DNA from: Dethiosulfatarculus sandiegensis
GTDB lineage: Bacteria > Desulfobacterota > Desulfarculia > Desulfarculales > Desulfarculaceae
Reading direction: 5' to 3'
Assembly (NCBI RefSeq): GCF_000931935.2
Contig: NZ_AZAC01000008.1
Span: 1 to 64,000, forward strand
Length of the DNA: 64,000 nucleotides
The notes under the pieces: model-generated
What the model was told of the DNA's origin: nothing
The model's input: the letters and a program-made list of their open reading frames with translations, nothing else
Databases searched by the model: none
Made by a program: the position numbers and the translations under genes
In this document: positions 27,502-36,648 of the stretch, in pieces
Layout: the number at the start of each line of letters is the position of its first letter
Position numbering within the stretch: the stretch's first letter is position 1

Positions 27502-27717
27502 AAAATCGCTCAACAGTCGGCTGGGCAAGTTGTCCAGGCCGGGCTTGGGCGTTTTTTCAGGAAATGATATTTTAACTTCAGGATCTGACAGCCCCATTTT
27601 TCGAATTGTTTTATAGCTCTCTCTTAAAGAGGCCAAATGGCTTCGCCCCAGGCGCGGCCCATGGAGCCTTAAGGAAATCTGTAACCAAAACAATTCATTA
27701 CCAAAGAGGTTTTAAAA

Positions 27718-29805
27718 ATGGGGTGCTTAAGAAAGATTTTGGGCATTGCGCCCATGATCGGTATTTTTCTGTGCCTGCCCTCGCCGGCCCGGGCAGCAGC
27801 TGATGCAAAACTCGGCGATTATGTGGTCACGGCACAGAAACGCGCAGAAAGCCTGCAGGAGATACCGGTCAGCATGGATGCCTTCACCGGTGCGGAACTG
27901 GAAGAGGCCGGGGTGTATAATGCGGCCGGGCTCACCTATTTTTCTCCCAACCTTTACATGAAGACCAGCAGTGCCCAAAGTGAGATTGTCATAAGGGGAT
28001 TGTCTTCTTTTAACAATGCCTTGTACGGCCCCAGCGCACTCTATGTGGATGGGGTGTGCCTGCCCACCCATTTCAGGCATAACCCGGATCTGTTTGATCT
28101 TGAAAGGGTGGAGGTGCTGAAAGGCCCTCAAGGCACCTTGTACGGCAGGAATACGGAGAGCGGCGTCATCAATATCATAACAGCCCAGCCGACCAATGAA
28201 TTCAAGGCCAAGGTTTTTAGTGATGTCTTTATGTATGATGGAGACGCCGATGACTCCCCCGGCCTGCGCGCCGGAGCCAGCCTCTCGGCCCCGCTGGTGG
28301 AAGACAAGCTGTTTCTGCGCATTGCGGGCAGGATGGATTATTCAAACGGCTGGATGGTTAATAACTTTAATCAGGATGACAAGGCAGGCAAGGTTGACCA
28401 TAAAAACCTGCGCGCCTCCTTGCGTTGGCTGCCGGGGCCGAATTGGGAGGTGGATTTCACCAGCGGGCTTCAAGATGAAGACGACGGCAAGGGCTATTTC
28501 AGGTATTTCACCGGTCCCTTGGCCACACCCCGTCATCAGATCAACTATGACAGTGAATACCGGCAAAGCAACCAGGGCTCTTCCCATGCCCTTAAATTGA
28601 AATACAAGGCCCACGCCTTTGACCTGGTCTCCGTAACCGGTCTTAACACCTTTGACCGGGAGTTTGATCAGGATTTTGACTCCGGCCCCCTGCCCAGGCC
28701 CTACACTTCCCTGGATTTTGAAGACACCTTTTTGAGCCAGGAGCTGCGCCTGGTTTCCAAGGGGGACCAGGCCCTTAAATGGTTGGCCGGGCTCTATGCC
28801 CTGAGTGAGGATACCACGGTGGATATGAATATCCGGGCCATCTCCCAACGCAGGAATTCAGACCTCACTACGGGTGGTCTGGCCTTGTTTGGTCAGGCCA
28901 CCTATTCCCTTTGGGAGCGCCTGCACCTTACTGCGGGGCTCAGGCTGGAGCATCTGGACCTTAAGGGGGATATGGATTATCAGGGGCCCATGGGCGCTCG
29001 TCAAAAATTGGACAAGGACCTTGATTTTGACGAGCTGCTTCCCAAGTTCACCCTGGCCTATGACTTCAGTGAACAGGTCATGGCCTATGCCTCGGCGGCC
29101 AAGGGATACCTGCCGGGCGGATACAGCGTGTACATGGCCACCAACCAGGACAATTTCACCTATGATCCGGAATATTCCTGGAACTATGAGCTGGGAATCA
29201 AAACCAGTTGGTTGAATGATGCCCTGACTGCCAATATCGCCTTTTTTTACATAGATTTGAAAGACAAGCAGGTTGCTGAATTTGTGCCCGGAGTGATGGG
29301 CGTGCAAAGGATAGCCAATGCGGCCGAGGCCAAGAGTCAGGGGGTGGAGCTTTCGATCCAGGCCAGGCCCGCCGCCGGTTGGCAGTTTACGGCCGGGGTG
29401 GGCTACACCGATACGGAGATCGATCAGTGGTCGGGCTATGCCCTTGATCAGGCCCTCGGGCGCATGACGCACTTTGACTACGCGGGCAACCGCCTGCCTC
29501 ACGCACCGAAATACAATTATCACCTGGGTGCTCAATACACCCATGAAACCGGGTTGTTTGGCCGTGTTGATCTTTTGGGGGTGGGGGATATTCAGTTTAA
29601 CGCTTCAAACACCGTGGAGCAGGATCCCTATCAACTGGTGAACCTGCGCCTGGGCTATGACAACGGAGTCATAGGGATCACCCTGTGGTGCGAGAACCTC
29701 TTTGACGAAGACTATGCCCTCTTAAAAATGAATTGGGGCAGTGCCGTGCTGGGTCAGGACGGAGCGCCGCGCACCGTTGGAGCCAGGTTGATCTATTACT
29801 TTTAG
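27718..29805 (+). CDS. TonB-dependent outer-membrane receptor
   Basis: A 695-residue receptor. A signal peptide (about 1-26, ending ARA) is followed by a TonB-box-like DYVVTAQK, the plug domain (about 40-165: IPVSMDAFTGAELEEAGV, VIRGLSSFNNALYG, LERVEVLKGPQGTLYGRN, GVINIIT) and a 22-strand-type barrel ending in Phe (GARLIYYF), the signal for BAM insertion. Length and plug phrasing resemble siderophore receptors of the FyuA/iron-complex class, but ligand class cannot be fixed from sequence. Gene order with a PchR-like regulator upstream and an ABC importer downstream suggests import of a metal chelate or related small molecule. RBS AGAGGT precedes ATG 27718. Confidence 0.93.
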   Translation: MGCLRKILGIAPMIGIFLCLPSPARAAADAKLGDYVVTAQKRAESLQEIPVSMDAFTGAELEEAGVYNAAGLTYFSPNLYMKTSSAQSEIVIRGLSSFNNALYGPSALYVDGVCLPTHFRHNPDLFDLERVEVLKGPQGTLYGRNTESGVINIITAQPTNEFKAKVFSDVFMYDGDADDSPGLRAGASLSAPLVEDKLFLRIAGRMDYSNGWMVNNFNQDDKAGKVDHKNLRASLRWLPGPNWEVDFTSGLQDEDDGKGYFRYFTGPLATPRHQINYDSEYRQSNQGSSHALKLKYKAHAFDLVSVTGLNTFDREFDQDFDSGPLPRPYTSLDFEDTFLSQELRLVSKGDQALKWLAGLYALSEDTTVDMNIRAISQRRNSDLTTGGLALFGQATYSLWERLHLTAGLRLEHLDLKGDMDYQGPMGARQKLDKDLDFDELLPKFTLAYDFSEQVMAYASAAKGYLPGGYSVYMATNQDNFTYDPEYSWNYELGIKTSWLNDALTANIAFFYIDLKDKQVAEFVPGVMGVQRIANAAEAKSQGVELSIQARPAAGWQFTAGVGYTDTEIDQWSGYALDQALGRMTHFDYAGNRLPHAPKYNYHLGAQYTHETGLFGRVDLLGVGDIQFNASNTVEQDPYQLVNLRLGYDNGVIGITLWCENLFDEDYALLKMNWGSAVLGQDGAPRTVGARLIYYF

Positions 29806-29815
29806 GAAAAAATCT

Positions 29816-29853
29816 AAAACGCCCAAAGGAGCCCTCCGCCCTTTGGGCGTTTT
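29816..29853 (+). terminator. Terminator/attenuator between TonB receptor and methyltransferase
   Basis: A perfect 14-bp stem, AAAACGCCCAAAGG with CCTTTGGGCGTTTT (29816-29829, 29840-29853), ends in four T. It lies ten bases after the receptor stop and only about 18 before the next start, so it may reduce, rather than stop, expression of the downstream genes. Confidence 0.75.
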
Positions 29854-29870
29854 AAAATAAGGAAATGCCA

Positions 29871-30911
29871 ATGAAATCCCTGCCTGATCGGAAAATTAAT
29901 TTCCACTCTCTTTATGAGATTGTGGACGCGCCCATAAGGTGGCATCTCTTACGCACAGCCTTGAATATGGAGGTTTTCGGCCGCCTGGAAACACCCCTTT
30001 CAGCCGCTGATTTGAGCCGGGCCCTGGGCTCACACGCGGGCAATACCGAAGTGCTGTTAAAGGGATTGACCGCCATGGGCCTTTTGCGGAAAAACGGCGA
30101 CACCTATGTAAATACGGAACTGGCCCGCCTGTGCCTTTGCCCCCAAAGCGAGACCTATCTTGGCGGCATGCTGAAAAGCCTTTCCGTAATGCGCACCCAG
30201 GGGATGGAAAATCTGGAGCAGATAGTCTTAAACGGACCGCCTGCCCAGGAGAGTGGCCCGGACTTGGAGAATCAGAGCCTCTGGAAAGAAGCGACAAGCT
30301 ATCTCGGCGCTTATCAAAGGGCTGGAGTGGGCCAAGAGGCCGTGGAGATAGCCCGCTCCCTGCCTGAATGGCCGGGCTTCAACAAGATGCTGGATCTTGG
30401 CGGCGGCGCAGGCATGATCGGCCTTTACCTGGTCCTGGCCCACCCCAAAATGAAAGGGGTTTTATTTGATCTGCCCAAGGTCTGCGAGAACGCGCTTCCT
30501 CTGATCAGGGAATATGACAGTGATATGCGCATGCAGGTCCTGGCCGGGGATTACAACGAAGACCAGCTGGGTGAGGGCTACGACCTGGTCTGGGCCAGTC
30601 TGAACCTTTATTACGCCAAAAAGGATCTGAACCATGTCATGGCCAAAATCCATCAGGCCATGAATCCGGGAGGGGTCTTTATCAGCTACCACGAAGGGTT
30701 GCATCAAGGGCGGGTCTCGCCGGCCTTTCATGTGCTCGGCAGGATCGCTCCCGCTTTTAGAGCTCAGGATTTTTCCTTTGATCAGGGGGAGATTGCAGAC
30801 TCCATGCTCAAGGCAGGTTTTGCAAGGGTCCACTCCAAAACCATTGAAACGGTCAACGGCCCGATTGACCTGGATATCGCTCGTAAAAAAGGGGGAAACA
30901 ATGGTTTTTAG
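29871..30911 (+). CDS. SAM-dependent methyltransferase, O-methyltransferase 2 family
   Basis: A 346-residue protein with an N-terminal winged-helix dimerisation domain (about 8-100; SLYEIVDAPIRWHLLRTAL, LSRALGSHAGNTEVLLKGL) and a C-terminal Rossmann methyltransferase domain. The SAM motif is MLDLGGGAGMIGLYL, with an acidic residue at LFDLPKV, then WASLNLYYAKKDL and GGVFISYHE. The family includes plant/bacterial O-methyltransferases and hydroxyneurosporene methyltransferase. ATG 29871 is preferred to ATG 29865 because AAGGAA then sits at normal spacing. Its end overlaps the binding-protein gene by 11 bases, so it is tightly coupled to an importer. Modification of the imported compound or of a chelator is inference. 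Confidence 0.88.
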   Translation: MKSLPDRKINFHSLYEIVDAPIRWHLLRTALNMEVFGRLETPLSAADLSRALGSHAGNTEVLLKGLTAMGLLRKNGDTYVNTELARLCLCPQSETYLGGMLKSLSVMRTQGMENLEQIVLNGPPAQESGPDLENQSLWKEATSYLGAYQRAGVGQEAVEIARSLPEWPGFNKMLDLGGGAGMIGLYLVLAHPKMKGVLFDLPKVCENALPLIREYDSDMRMQVLAGDYNEDQLGEGYDLVWASLNLYYAKKDLNHVMAKIHQAMNPGGVFISYHEGLHQGRVSPAFHVLGRIAPAFRAQDFSFDQGEIADSMLKAGFARVHSKTIETVNGPIDLDIARKKGGNNGF

Positions 30912-31908
30912 TCGGCTGAGGCCGGGGCTCTGCGGCCTTATCTGGGCGATTATTTTGCTCTTGAGCGCAATCCAGGCCCAGGCCTTTGCCAAACTGGAAA
31001 AGCTCACCTTTTCCGGCATGCCGGTTCACGAGACTTATCCCCTTTTGGTGATAAAGGAAAAAAACCTGCTCAAGGACGTGGCGGAGAAGATCGAATTTAT
31101 TGCCTGGAAAAACCCGGATCAACTGAAGGCCCTGATTCTGGGGGGGCAGGCGGATTTTATCACCTTGACCACCAATGTGGCCCAGGCGCTTTATGAAAAG
31201 GGAGTGCCGCTTAAGTTGGTTCAGGTTTCGGTCAGCTCCAATATGTGGATCATGGGCAGGGGGCCCGAGCATAGCGGTTTAGGCCGGATCAAGGGGAAAA
31301 AATTGGCCCTTCCTTTCAGGGGGGAGATGCCCGAGGCGCTTTTCAGGCTGATCGCCAAGGGAAACGGCCTTGACCCGGACAAGGATTTTACCATCACCTA
31401 CATGGCTTCTCCCCTGGACGCCATGCAGATGCTTCTTTTGGGACGGGTTGATTACGCCTTTCTGGCGGAACCGGCTATAAGCCTGGGGCTTTACAAAGTA
31501 AAGCAGTCCGGGCAAAAGACGGCTTCCATGGCCAGGGTGGTGGACATGCAAAAGGCCTGGCAAAAGAGCCGCCCCCAGGGCCCTGCCATGTTTTTGGGGG
31601 CCATGGCGGCCACCGAGCGGGTCTCCGGCAAAAAACATGTGCTTGAGCGTTTCAACCGGGAATACACCAGGGCTCTCACCTGGTGCAAGGCCCATCCCCA
31701 TGAGGCGGCTTTACTGGTGGGCAAGTATTTCCCCATGCTCAAAGCCGAACCCCTTACTGAGGCCATCAGCGGCCTGCGCCATGAAAGCGTTCCGGCCTTT
31801 AAAGTGCAAAAGGATCTGGAGCTGTTTTTGGAGATGGTGATGCATGAGTTGAATCCGGCCAAGCCCTTTGTCAGGCCTGGAGCTGACTTTTATTGGCAAG
31901 GCAAATGA
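30901..31908 (+). CDS. ABC transporter substrate-binding protein, NitT/TauT-like
   Basis: A 335-residue periplasmic binding protein. The signal peptide (about 1-29, ending AFA) lacks a lipobox. The mature part resembles NMT1/TauA/SsuA-type binding proteins: an N-terminal TFSGMPVHETYPLLVIKEKN, a middle GQADFITLTTNVAQALYEKG and MASPLDAMQMLLLGRVDYAFL. The class binds varied ligands such as sulfonates, nitrate and thiamine precursors, so the substrate is not determined. ATG 30901 (after GGGGGAAAC) is used; a longer frame from 30730 runs into the methyltransferase gene. The stop overlaps the permease start (ATGA). Confidence 0.88.
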   Translation: MVFSRLRPGLCGLIWAIILLLSAIQAQAFAKLEKLTFSGMPVHETYPLLVIKEKNLLKDVAEKIEFIAWKNPDQLKALILGGQADFITLTTNVAQALYEKGVPLKLVQVSVSSNMWIMGRGPEHSGLGRIKGKKLALPFRGEMPEALFRLIAKGNGLDPDKDFTITYMASPLDAMQMLLLGRVDYAFLAEPAISLGLYKVKQSGQKTASMARVVDMQKAWQKSRPQGPAMFLGAMAATERVSGKKHVLERFNREYTRALTWCKAHPHEAALLVGKYFPMLKAEPLTEAISGLRHESVPAFKVQKDLELFLEMVMHELNPAKPFVRPGADFYWQGK

Positions 31909-32687
31909 GTGAAAACGGTTTTTCAAACCCCGAGCGGGGCCGGACAGGGGAGGGGTTTTGGAAACTGCTGGGCCTTTGCCTGGTGTTGGCCTTTTGGCAG
32001 TTGGGTTCCATGGTCTTGCCGCCTTTGGTCCTGGCCTCGCCCCTGGCCGCTTTCAAGGCCCTTTTTCTGCTTTTGGCTGATCCCGGGTTTTGGGTGAACC
32101 ATTTTCTAGTCACCCTGGGCCGGGTAATGGCCGGGGTTGGTTTGGGAGCCTTGGCTGGGTTTGGTTTGGGAATCGCCGCCGGACTTAACAAAGGGATAAG
32201 GGCCATGCTGGAGCCCTTGCGCTGGATCCTCATGAGTGTCCCGGCCGTGGTGGTTGTGGTTATCGCCATGCTCTGGTTTGGCATGGGCAGTGTGATGGTG
32301 GTCTTTATTGCCGGGCTTTTTCTATGCCCCCTGGTTTATGTAAATATTGTAAAGGGCATGGCGGCCCTGGATGAAAAATACCTGGAGATGGCCGAGGTTC
32401 ATGGCTTTCCGTTGCTTATGCGCATAAAGGATATATATATTCCGGCCATCTGCGCGCCTTTGATCTCCGCCCTGGCCATTGTAGTTGGCAACGGGGTGAG
32501 GGTGACGATTCTGGCCGAGGTGCTGGGTTCGGACCTGGGGCTGGGATATTGCTTAAGTTCTGCCAGAACCGCCCTTATGATCCCGGAGCTTTTTGCCTGT
32601 GTGCTGCTTTGCCTTTTGATTGTGGGCGGGCTTGAGTTTGCCTTTTTAAAACCTTTGGAAAAGCGTCTTTTGCAATGGAAACAGTGA
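31905..32687 (+). CDS. ABC transporter permease, NitT/TauT type
   Basis: A 260-residue inner-membrane permease with about six helices. The EAA-type loop that contacts the ATPase reads MAEVHGFPLLMRIKDIYIP, and VRVTILAEVLGSDLGLGYCL is the common C-terminal motif of SsuC/TauC-like permeases. The start is ATG 31905, overlapping the previous stop; TTG 31893 would overlap more and is less likely. It overlaps the ATPase gene by 13 bases. Confidence 0.92.
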   Translation: MSENGFSNPERGRTGEGFWKLLGLCLVLAFWQLGSMVLPPLVLASPLAAFKALFLLLADPGFWVNHFLVTLGRVMAGVGLGALAGFGLGIAAGLNKGIRAMLEPLRWILMSVPAVVVVVIAMLWFGMGSVMVVFIAGLFLCPLVYVNIVKGMAALDEKYLEMAEVHGFPLLMRIKDIYIPAICAPLISALAIVVGNGVRVTILAEVLGSDLGLGYCLSSARTALMIPELFACVLLCLLIVGGLEFAFLKPLEKRLLQWKQ

Positions 32688-33310
32688 GTGCGGTGCTTCG
32701 GTTTCGGCAGGTCGGCATGGCTTATGGCAAGCTTGTTTTGATGAATGGTTTAAGTTTTTGCCTTAAACCGGGACAGGTGGTTGGATTGTCAGGGAAAAGC
32801 GGGGCAGGCAAAACCACCCTGCTGCGCCTGGCCGCCGGGCTCACCCGGCCGGAAGAGGGCAGGATAAATAATTTTGCAGGCAAAACGGGTTTTGTCTTTC
32901 AGGAGCCAAGGCTTCTGCCCTGGCGCACTGCCCGCCAAAACGTGGCCCTGGCTCTTATGGCCGTTGGAACCCAAAAGACCCGCGCTTTGAAGCAGGCAGG
33001 TCAGATGCTTGAATGCATGGAACTGGATGGTTTTTTAGATGCCTATCCCAATCGCCTTTCCGGCGGCATGCAGCAACGGGTCTCCCTGGCAAGGGCTCTG
33101 GCCCTGGAGCCGGATCTGCTCTTACTTGATGAACCCACCAGCGCCCTGGACCAGGGGCTAAAGACCCGTATGAGCGAAATGATCAGGGAATTGGCCAGGG
33201 AAAAGGGCGCCGCGGTTTTGTTTTCTTCCCATTCAGAGCAGGAGCTTAAGAACACGGCGGACTGGATTTTGCGTTTTAAGGGAAAGGGCTTGGTTGAAAT
33301 TTCAGACTGA
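32675..33310 (+). CDS. ABC transporter ATP-binding protein
   Basis: A 211-residue ATPase, short but complete. Motifs in order: Walker A GKSGAGKTT, Q-loop FQEPRLLPW, signature LSGGMQQR, Walker B LLLLDEP, D-loop SALD and switch His in FSSHSEQE. LLPWRT after the Q-loop is typical of the NitT/TauT/SsuB class. It is the last gene of the uptake locus; a convergent redox operon ends 128 bases beyond it. Confidence 0.94.
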   Translation: METVSAVLRFRQVGMAYGKLVLMNGLSFCLKPGQVVGLSGKSGAGKTTLLRLAAGLTRPEEGRINNFAGKTGFVFQEPRLLPWRTARQNVALALMAVGTQKTRALKQAGQMLECMELDGFLDAYPNRLSGGMQQRVSLARALALEPDLLLLDEPTSALDQGLKTRMSEMIRELAREKGAAVLFSSHSEQELKNTADWILRFKGKGLVEISD

Positions 33311-33438
33311 CACAGCCTGCTTATTGCCAAGTGTCGCTGTGCAAGGAAGGAGGCTGCCCCCCAAAAGGGCATTTTTAGCAAGCTGACTCCTCCCGGCCCC
33401 TTGGAAGAGGCCGGGGATAGTTTTAAGCTCTTGGTTCT

Positions 33439-36400
33439 TTAACCCGCGGGCGGGAACCACAGGGTGTCTCCCATCTGCCCCTTGGCCCAGTGCTTGCGGG
33501 CGCATTCCGGGCAGAGTTTTTTCCCCGCCACACCGCTGGGCTCATCCTCGGTCATGTTGCGCAGATAAGAGAGATAGGCCTGGGGAGCCAGGGGGGCTCC
33601 GCATTCGTCACAGGTCTCCAAGGTGAGGTTTGCGGTTTCCGTACCGCAGAACACAATTCTTCTTTGCTCACCTTCATCATGCATGCGGATATTCTTGTGG
33701 GGACAGACCTGCACGCAGGAGCCGCAGCCAATACAGCGTCTGGCCGGGCGGTGGAAATCAGTCAGGGCAAGGCGCCCCTCGGCAGTGGCTGAAAGGTGCA
33801 GCCCCTTGACTCCCATCTCCTCGCAGACCGCCTGGCACAGGCCGCAGCCCACACAAAGATCGCAACGCAGACAGCGCAGGCTCTCCAGCCTGGCCGCTTC
33901 CTCATCCAGGCCCAATTCCACCCGCTTAAAGGTTTTTTGTCTTTGCTCCATCTTGAGAAGCGGCATTTTGGCCCTGGGTTGATCCACCTTTTCCCCGGTG
34001 GGCACTTCCACCGGGTCCAGACGCATGCGCGGGGTTTTGAGAGGAGGTCCCAGGGGGATTTCATTGCCCTTGAGATAGGCTTCAATGGAAAGGGCCGCCC
34101 ATTTGCCCGCACCAACCGCCTGAACCACCGTCGCCGGGCCGGTTACCACATCGCCGCCTGAGAACACGTCCGGCAGATTGGTTTGCAGGGTCTGGGAATC
34201 CACCACAATCCTGGATCTGGTGTTAACCTTGAGGTCAGAGGAATTGACCAGACACTGCACATCCGGCATCTGACCAATGGCCGCGATAACCGAATCAACT
34301 TCCAGGAGATAATCCGAATCCGGAATCGGCACCGGCCTGCGGCGTCCGCTGGCATCCGCCTCGCCCAGCTCCGCCTGGATGCATTCCAGACCGCCCACCT
34401 TGCCCTGGATGCCCACCACCCTTTTGGGAATGGTGAGGTAGCGGATCTCCACGCCTTCTTCTTCGGCCTGGACGATCTCCGCCTCCCAGGCGGGCATCTC
34501 ACGCCTGGTCCTGCGGTAGGCGATGACAACCTTGCCGGAGCCCAAACGGATGGAGGTGCGGGCCGCGTCAATAGCCGCGTTGCCGCCTCCGATTATCACT
34601 ACCTTGTCGCCCAGCGGTTTTTTGCGCCCCATGCGCACCTGGCGTAAAAAGGTCATCACATCCGTGACCGGGTGCAGGGAGTCTTCGCCCTCCAGATTGA
34701 GACGAAGGCCTTCATGGGCCCCGACCCCCAGAAAAAAGGCCTCGTAACCCTGTTCCCGCAATTCGTCCAAGGTAAGGTCCCTGCCGATGCGCACCCCGGT
34801 TTTAAGCTCCACCCCCAGGTTCAGGATGTTCTCCACTTCCTGTTGCACCACTGCTATGGGGAGCCGGTATTCGGGTATGCCCACGCTCAACACGCCGCCC
34901 GCCACAGGCAGGGCCTCGAAGATGGTCACCTTAAACCCCTTGCGGGCCAGGAAATAGGCCGCCGAAAGACCAGCCGGTCCGGAACCCACTACAGCCACTT
35001 TTTGGTTGGTCCCCACCTCCATGGTGGGTTTGGGGTAGCCGCCTGAGGCCATGACACTGGCTGCGGCAAAGCCCTTGAGAGCCATGATGGAGATAGGTTG
35101 ATCCATCTCCGCCCTGGTGCAGGCCGCTTCGCAGGGATGGGTGCAGATGGTTCCGCAGATCCAGGGCAGGGGATTGTCCTCCCTGATGACCCTGATGGCG
35201 TCTTCATAGCTGCCTTCCGCAATAAGGGCCAGGTAGGTGGGCACGTCTATGCCCGCCGGGCAGGCGGCCTGGCAGGGGGCCGTGCTTAAACCCCGCCTTT
35301 TGCCGGTTGCGCAAACACCCTGCTCCACATGGTGGATGAAGTCATAATTGAAATAGGTCAGTGCGGTTAAAACCGGCCTGGCCAGGGAGCGTTCAGAGCC
35401 GGTGCTGGTTATTAAAAGAAGCTCGGAACCCACCTTTTCCAGGGTGGCCAGGTGGTTTCTGGTTCCCGTGCCTTCTTCTATCTCTCCTAAAAGCCGTTTG
35501 ATGTGGTTTAAAATTTCCGCTGCCTTGGGGTTCTCCCTGCTGAAGCTGTCCAGGCTCTTATAAGCCAGCTCCAGGGAATGGGCCACCATGCAGACCGAGT
35601 CATCCAATAACTTCAGTTCACCGGAGCCCATGGAAACCCCGGCCTGGGCCAGGGCCTCAAAGTCGAGCGGCAGGTCCAAAAGTGATTCCGGCAAATAACC
35701 GCCCGAATCCCCGCCAAATTGAAGCGCCTTGAAAAAGACGCCGTCTTCCAGGCCGCCGCCGTATTGGTCGATAATCTCCTTTACGGCAATCCCCATCGGC
35801 ACCTCGTGGATGCCGGTTTTTTGCACCGGCCCGCTTAAGTGGATGAGTTTGCCGCCCGGGGTGTCTTGTCCCAGTTCCTGATACCACTTGGGCCCCTGGT
35901 CCAGTACAAAGGTGGAGTTGCCCCAGGTCTCCGGATTGTGGATGATTGTGGGCCAGCCAAACAGGCCGGAAGGACTTTTTCCCCTGGATACCGAGGCTTT
36001 CTTTTCTATTAATTCTTCCAAATGGGCCAGGTGCAGCCTGGCGTCCCGGCAGTGAAAGGCCTGGTTGCCGGTTAAGATGTTGATATCCAACAGTGCGTCT
36101 TCGCCCAGAAAACCATGGGCATGGGCTTCCGAAATGGCCTTTTCCAGGTTGGCTAAAAGAGAATAGTCCTCTTCGATTATATAGATGAAGCCTTCTTCCG
36201 CGCCCACGGCCAAGGCGCCCAAGATCATGCCTTCAATAACCAGGTGCGGCGATTGGGTGAGAATTTGGCGGAAGACCGGGAAATCAGGCGTTGGCGAGCC
36301 CGCTGCGCAGAGCACATACTTGTTGGCCGCAGGCGCGGCCTGACAGGCGCGCCATTCCATGAACACCGGTTGGCCGTCTCCATCCAGGGAGCGCAGATGG

Positions 36401-36558
36401 GCGTCACGCAAGAGGCGGATAACCTCCCTGCCTCCCCTGCGGGCAGTATCCAGGGCGGCTCCATAACCGCCTGCCTTGATGTAGGCTTCTATCTCCGGCC
36501 CTTTTTGCCTCTCCCATAGGGAGGTGAAGGGCAGGTGCGGCGAAGCGCTCTGGGTCAT
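33439..36558 (-). CDS. Fusion of NuoF-like, GltD-like and ferredoxin modules
   Basis: A 1039-residue flavin/Fe-S protein. Residues about 10-415 follow the NuoF/51-kDa NADH-dehydrogenase scaffold (LVIEGMILGALAVGA, FGWPTIIHNPETWGN, FGGDSGGYLP, MGSGELKLLDDS), but the motifs for FMN/NADH and the Fe-S cysteines are changed. About 425-505 is the GltD-type Fe-S domain (CQAACPAG, CGTICTHPCEAAC). About 515-830 is the FAD/NAD(P) module (VAVVGSGPAGLSAAYFLA, VVIIGGGNAAIDAARTSIRL). About 895-960 carries two [4Fe-4S] ferredoxin motifs (CDLCVGCGLCQAVC, CIGCGSCVQVCP). The last 60 residues hold CDEC and CPEC, zinc-ribbon-like. ATG 36558 has GGAG six bases upstream (ATG 36570 is weaker). Likely electron-input or output subunit for the molybdopterin subunit of the same operon. 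Confidence 0.88.
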   Translation of the reverse strand: MTQSASPHLPFTSLWERQKGPEIEAYIKAGGYGAALDTARRGGREVIRLLRDAHLRSLDGDGQPVFMEWRACQAAPAANKYVLCAAGSPTPDFPVFRQILTQSPHLVIEGMILGALAVGAEEGFIYIIEEDYSLLANLEKAISEAHAHGFLGEDALLDINILTGNQAFHCRDARLHLAHLEELIEKKASVSRGKSPSGLFGWPTIIHNPETWGNSTFVLDQGPKWYQELGQDTPGGKLIHLSGPVQKTGIHEVPMGIAVKEIIDQYGGGLEDGVFFKALQFGGDSGGYLPESLLDLPLDFEALAQAGVSMGSGELKLLDDSVCMVAHSLELAYKSLDSFSRENPKAAEILNHIKRLLGEIEEGTGTRNHLATLEKVGSELLLITSTGSERSLARPVLTALTYFNYDFIHHVEQGVCATGKRRGLSTAPCQAACPAGIDVPTYLALIAEGSYEDAIRVIREDNPLPWICGTICTHPCEAACTRAEMDQPISIMALKGFAAASVMASGGYPKPTMEVGTNQKVAVVGSGPAGLSAAYFLARKGFKVTIFEALPVAGGVLSVGIPEYRLPIAVVQQEVENILNLGVELKTGVRIGRDLTLDELREQGYEAFFLGVGAHEGLRLNLEGEDSLHPVTDVMTFLRQVRMGRKKPLGDKVVIIGGGNAAIDAARTSIRLGSGKVVIAYRRTRREMPAWEAEIVQAEEEGVEIRYLTIPKRVVGIQGKVGGLECIQAELGEADASGRRRPVPIPDSDYLLEVDSVIAAIGQMPDVQCLVNSSDLKVNTRSRIVVDSQTLQTNLPDVFSGGDVVTGPATVVQAVGAGKWAALSIEAYLKGNEIPLGPPLKTPRMRLDPVEVPTGEKVDQPRAKMPLLKMEQRQKTFKRVELGLDEEAARLESLRCLRCDLCVGCGLCQAVCEEMGVKGLHLSATAEGRLALTDFHRPARRCIGCGSCVQVCPHKNIRMHDEGEQRRIVFCGTETANLTLETCDECGAPLAPQAYLSYLRNMTEDEPSGVAGKKLCPECARKHWAKGQMGDTLWFPPAG

Positions 36559-36612
36559 GTGCTTCTCCATGCCTTTTTGGTTTTTATATCAATAGACTTT
36601 GTTTCGGATTTA

Positions 36613-36638
36613 CCCAAGGGGAGGAATCTCCCCTTGGG
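36613..36638. repeat. Intercistronic inverted repeat in the redox operon
   Basis: A perfect 11-bp inverted repeat, CCCAAGGGGAG with CTCCCCTTGGG and a GAAT loop, lies between the ferredoxin and fusion genes. No U-run follows in the direction of transcription, so it is more likely an mRNA-processing or stability hairpin than a terminator. Confidence 0.6.
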
Positions 36639-36648
36639 CGGCTTTGAT

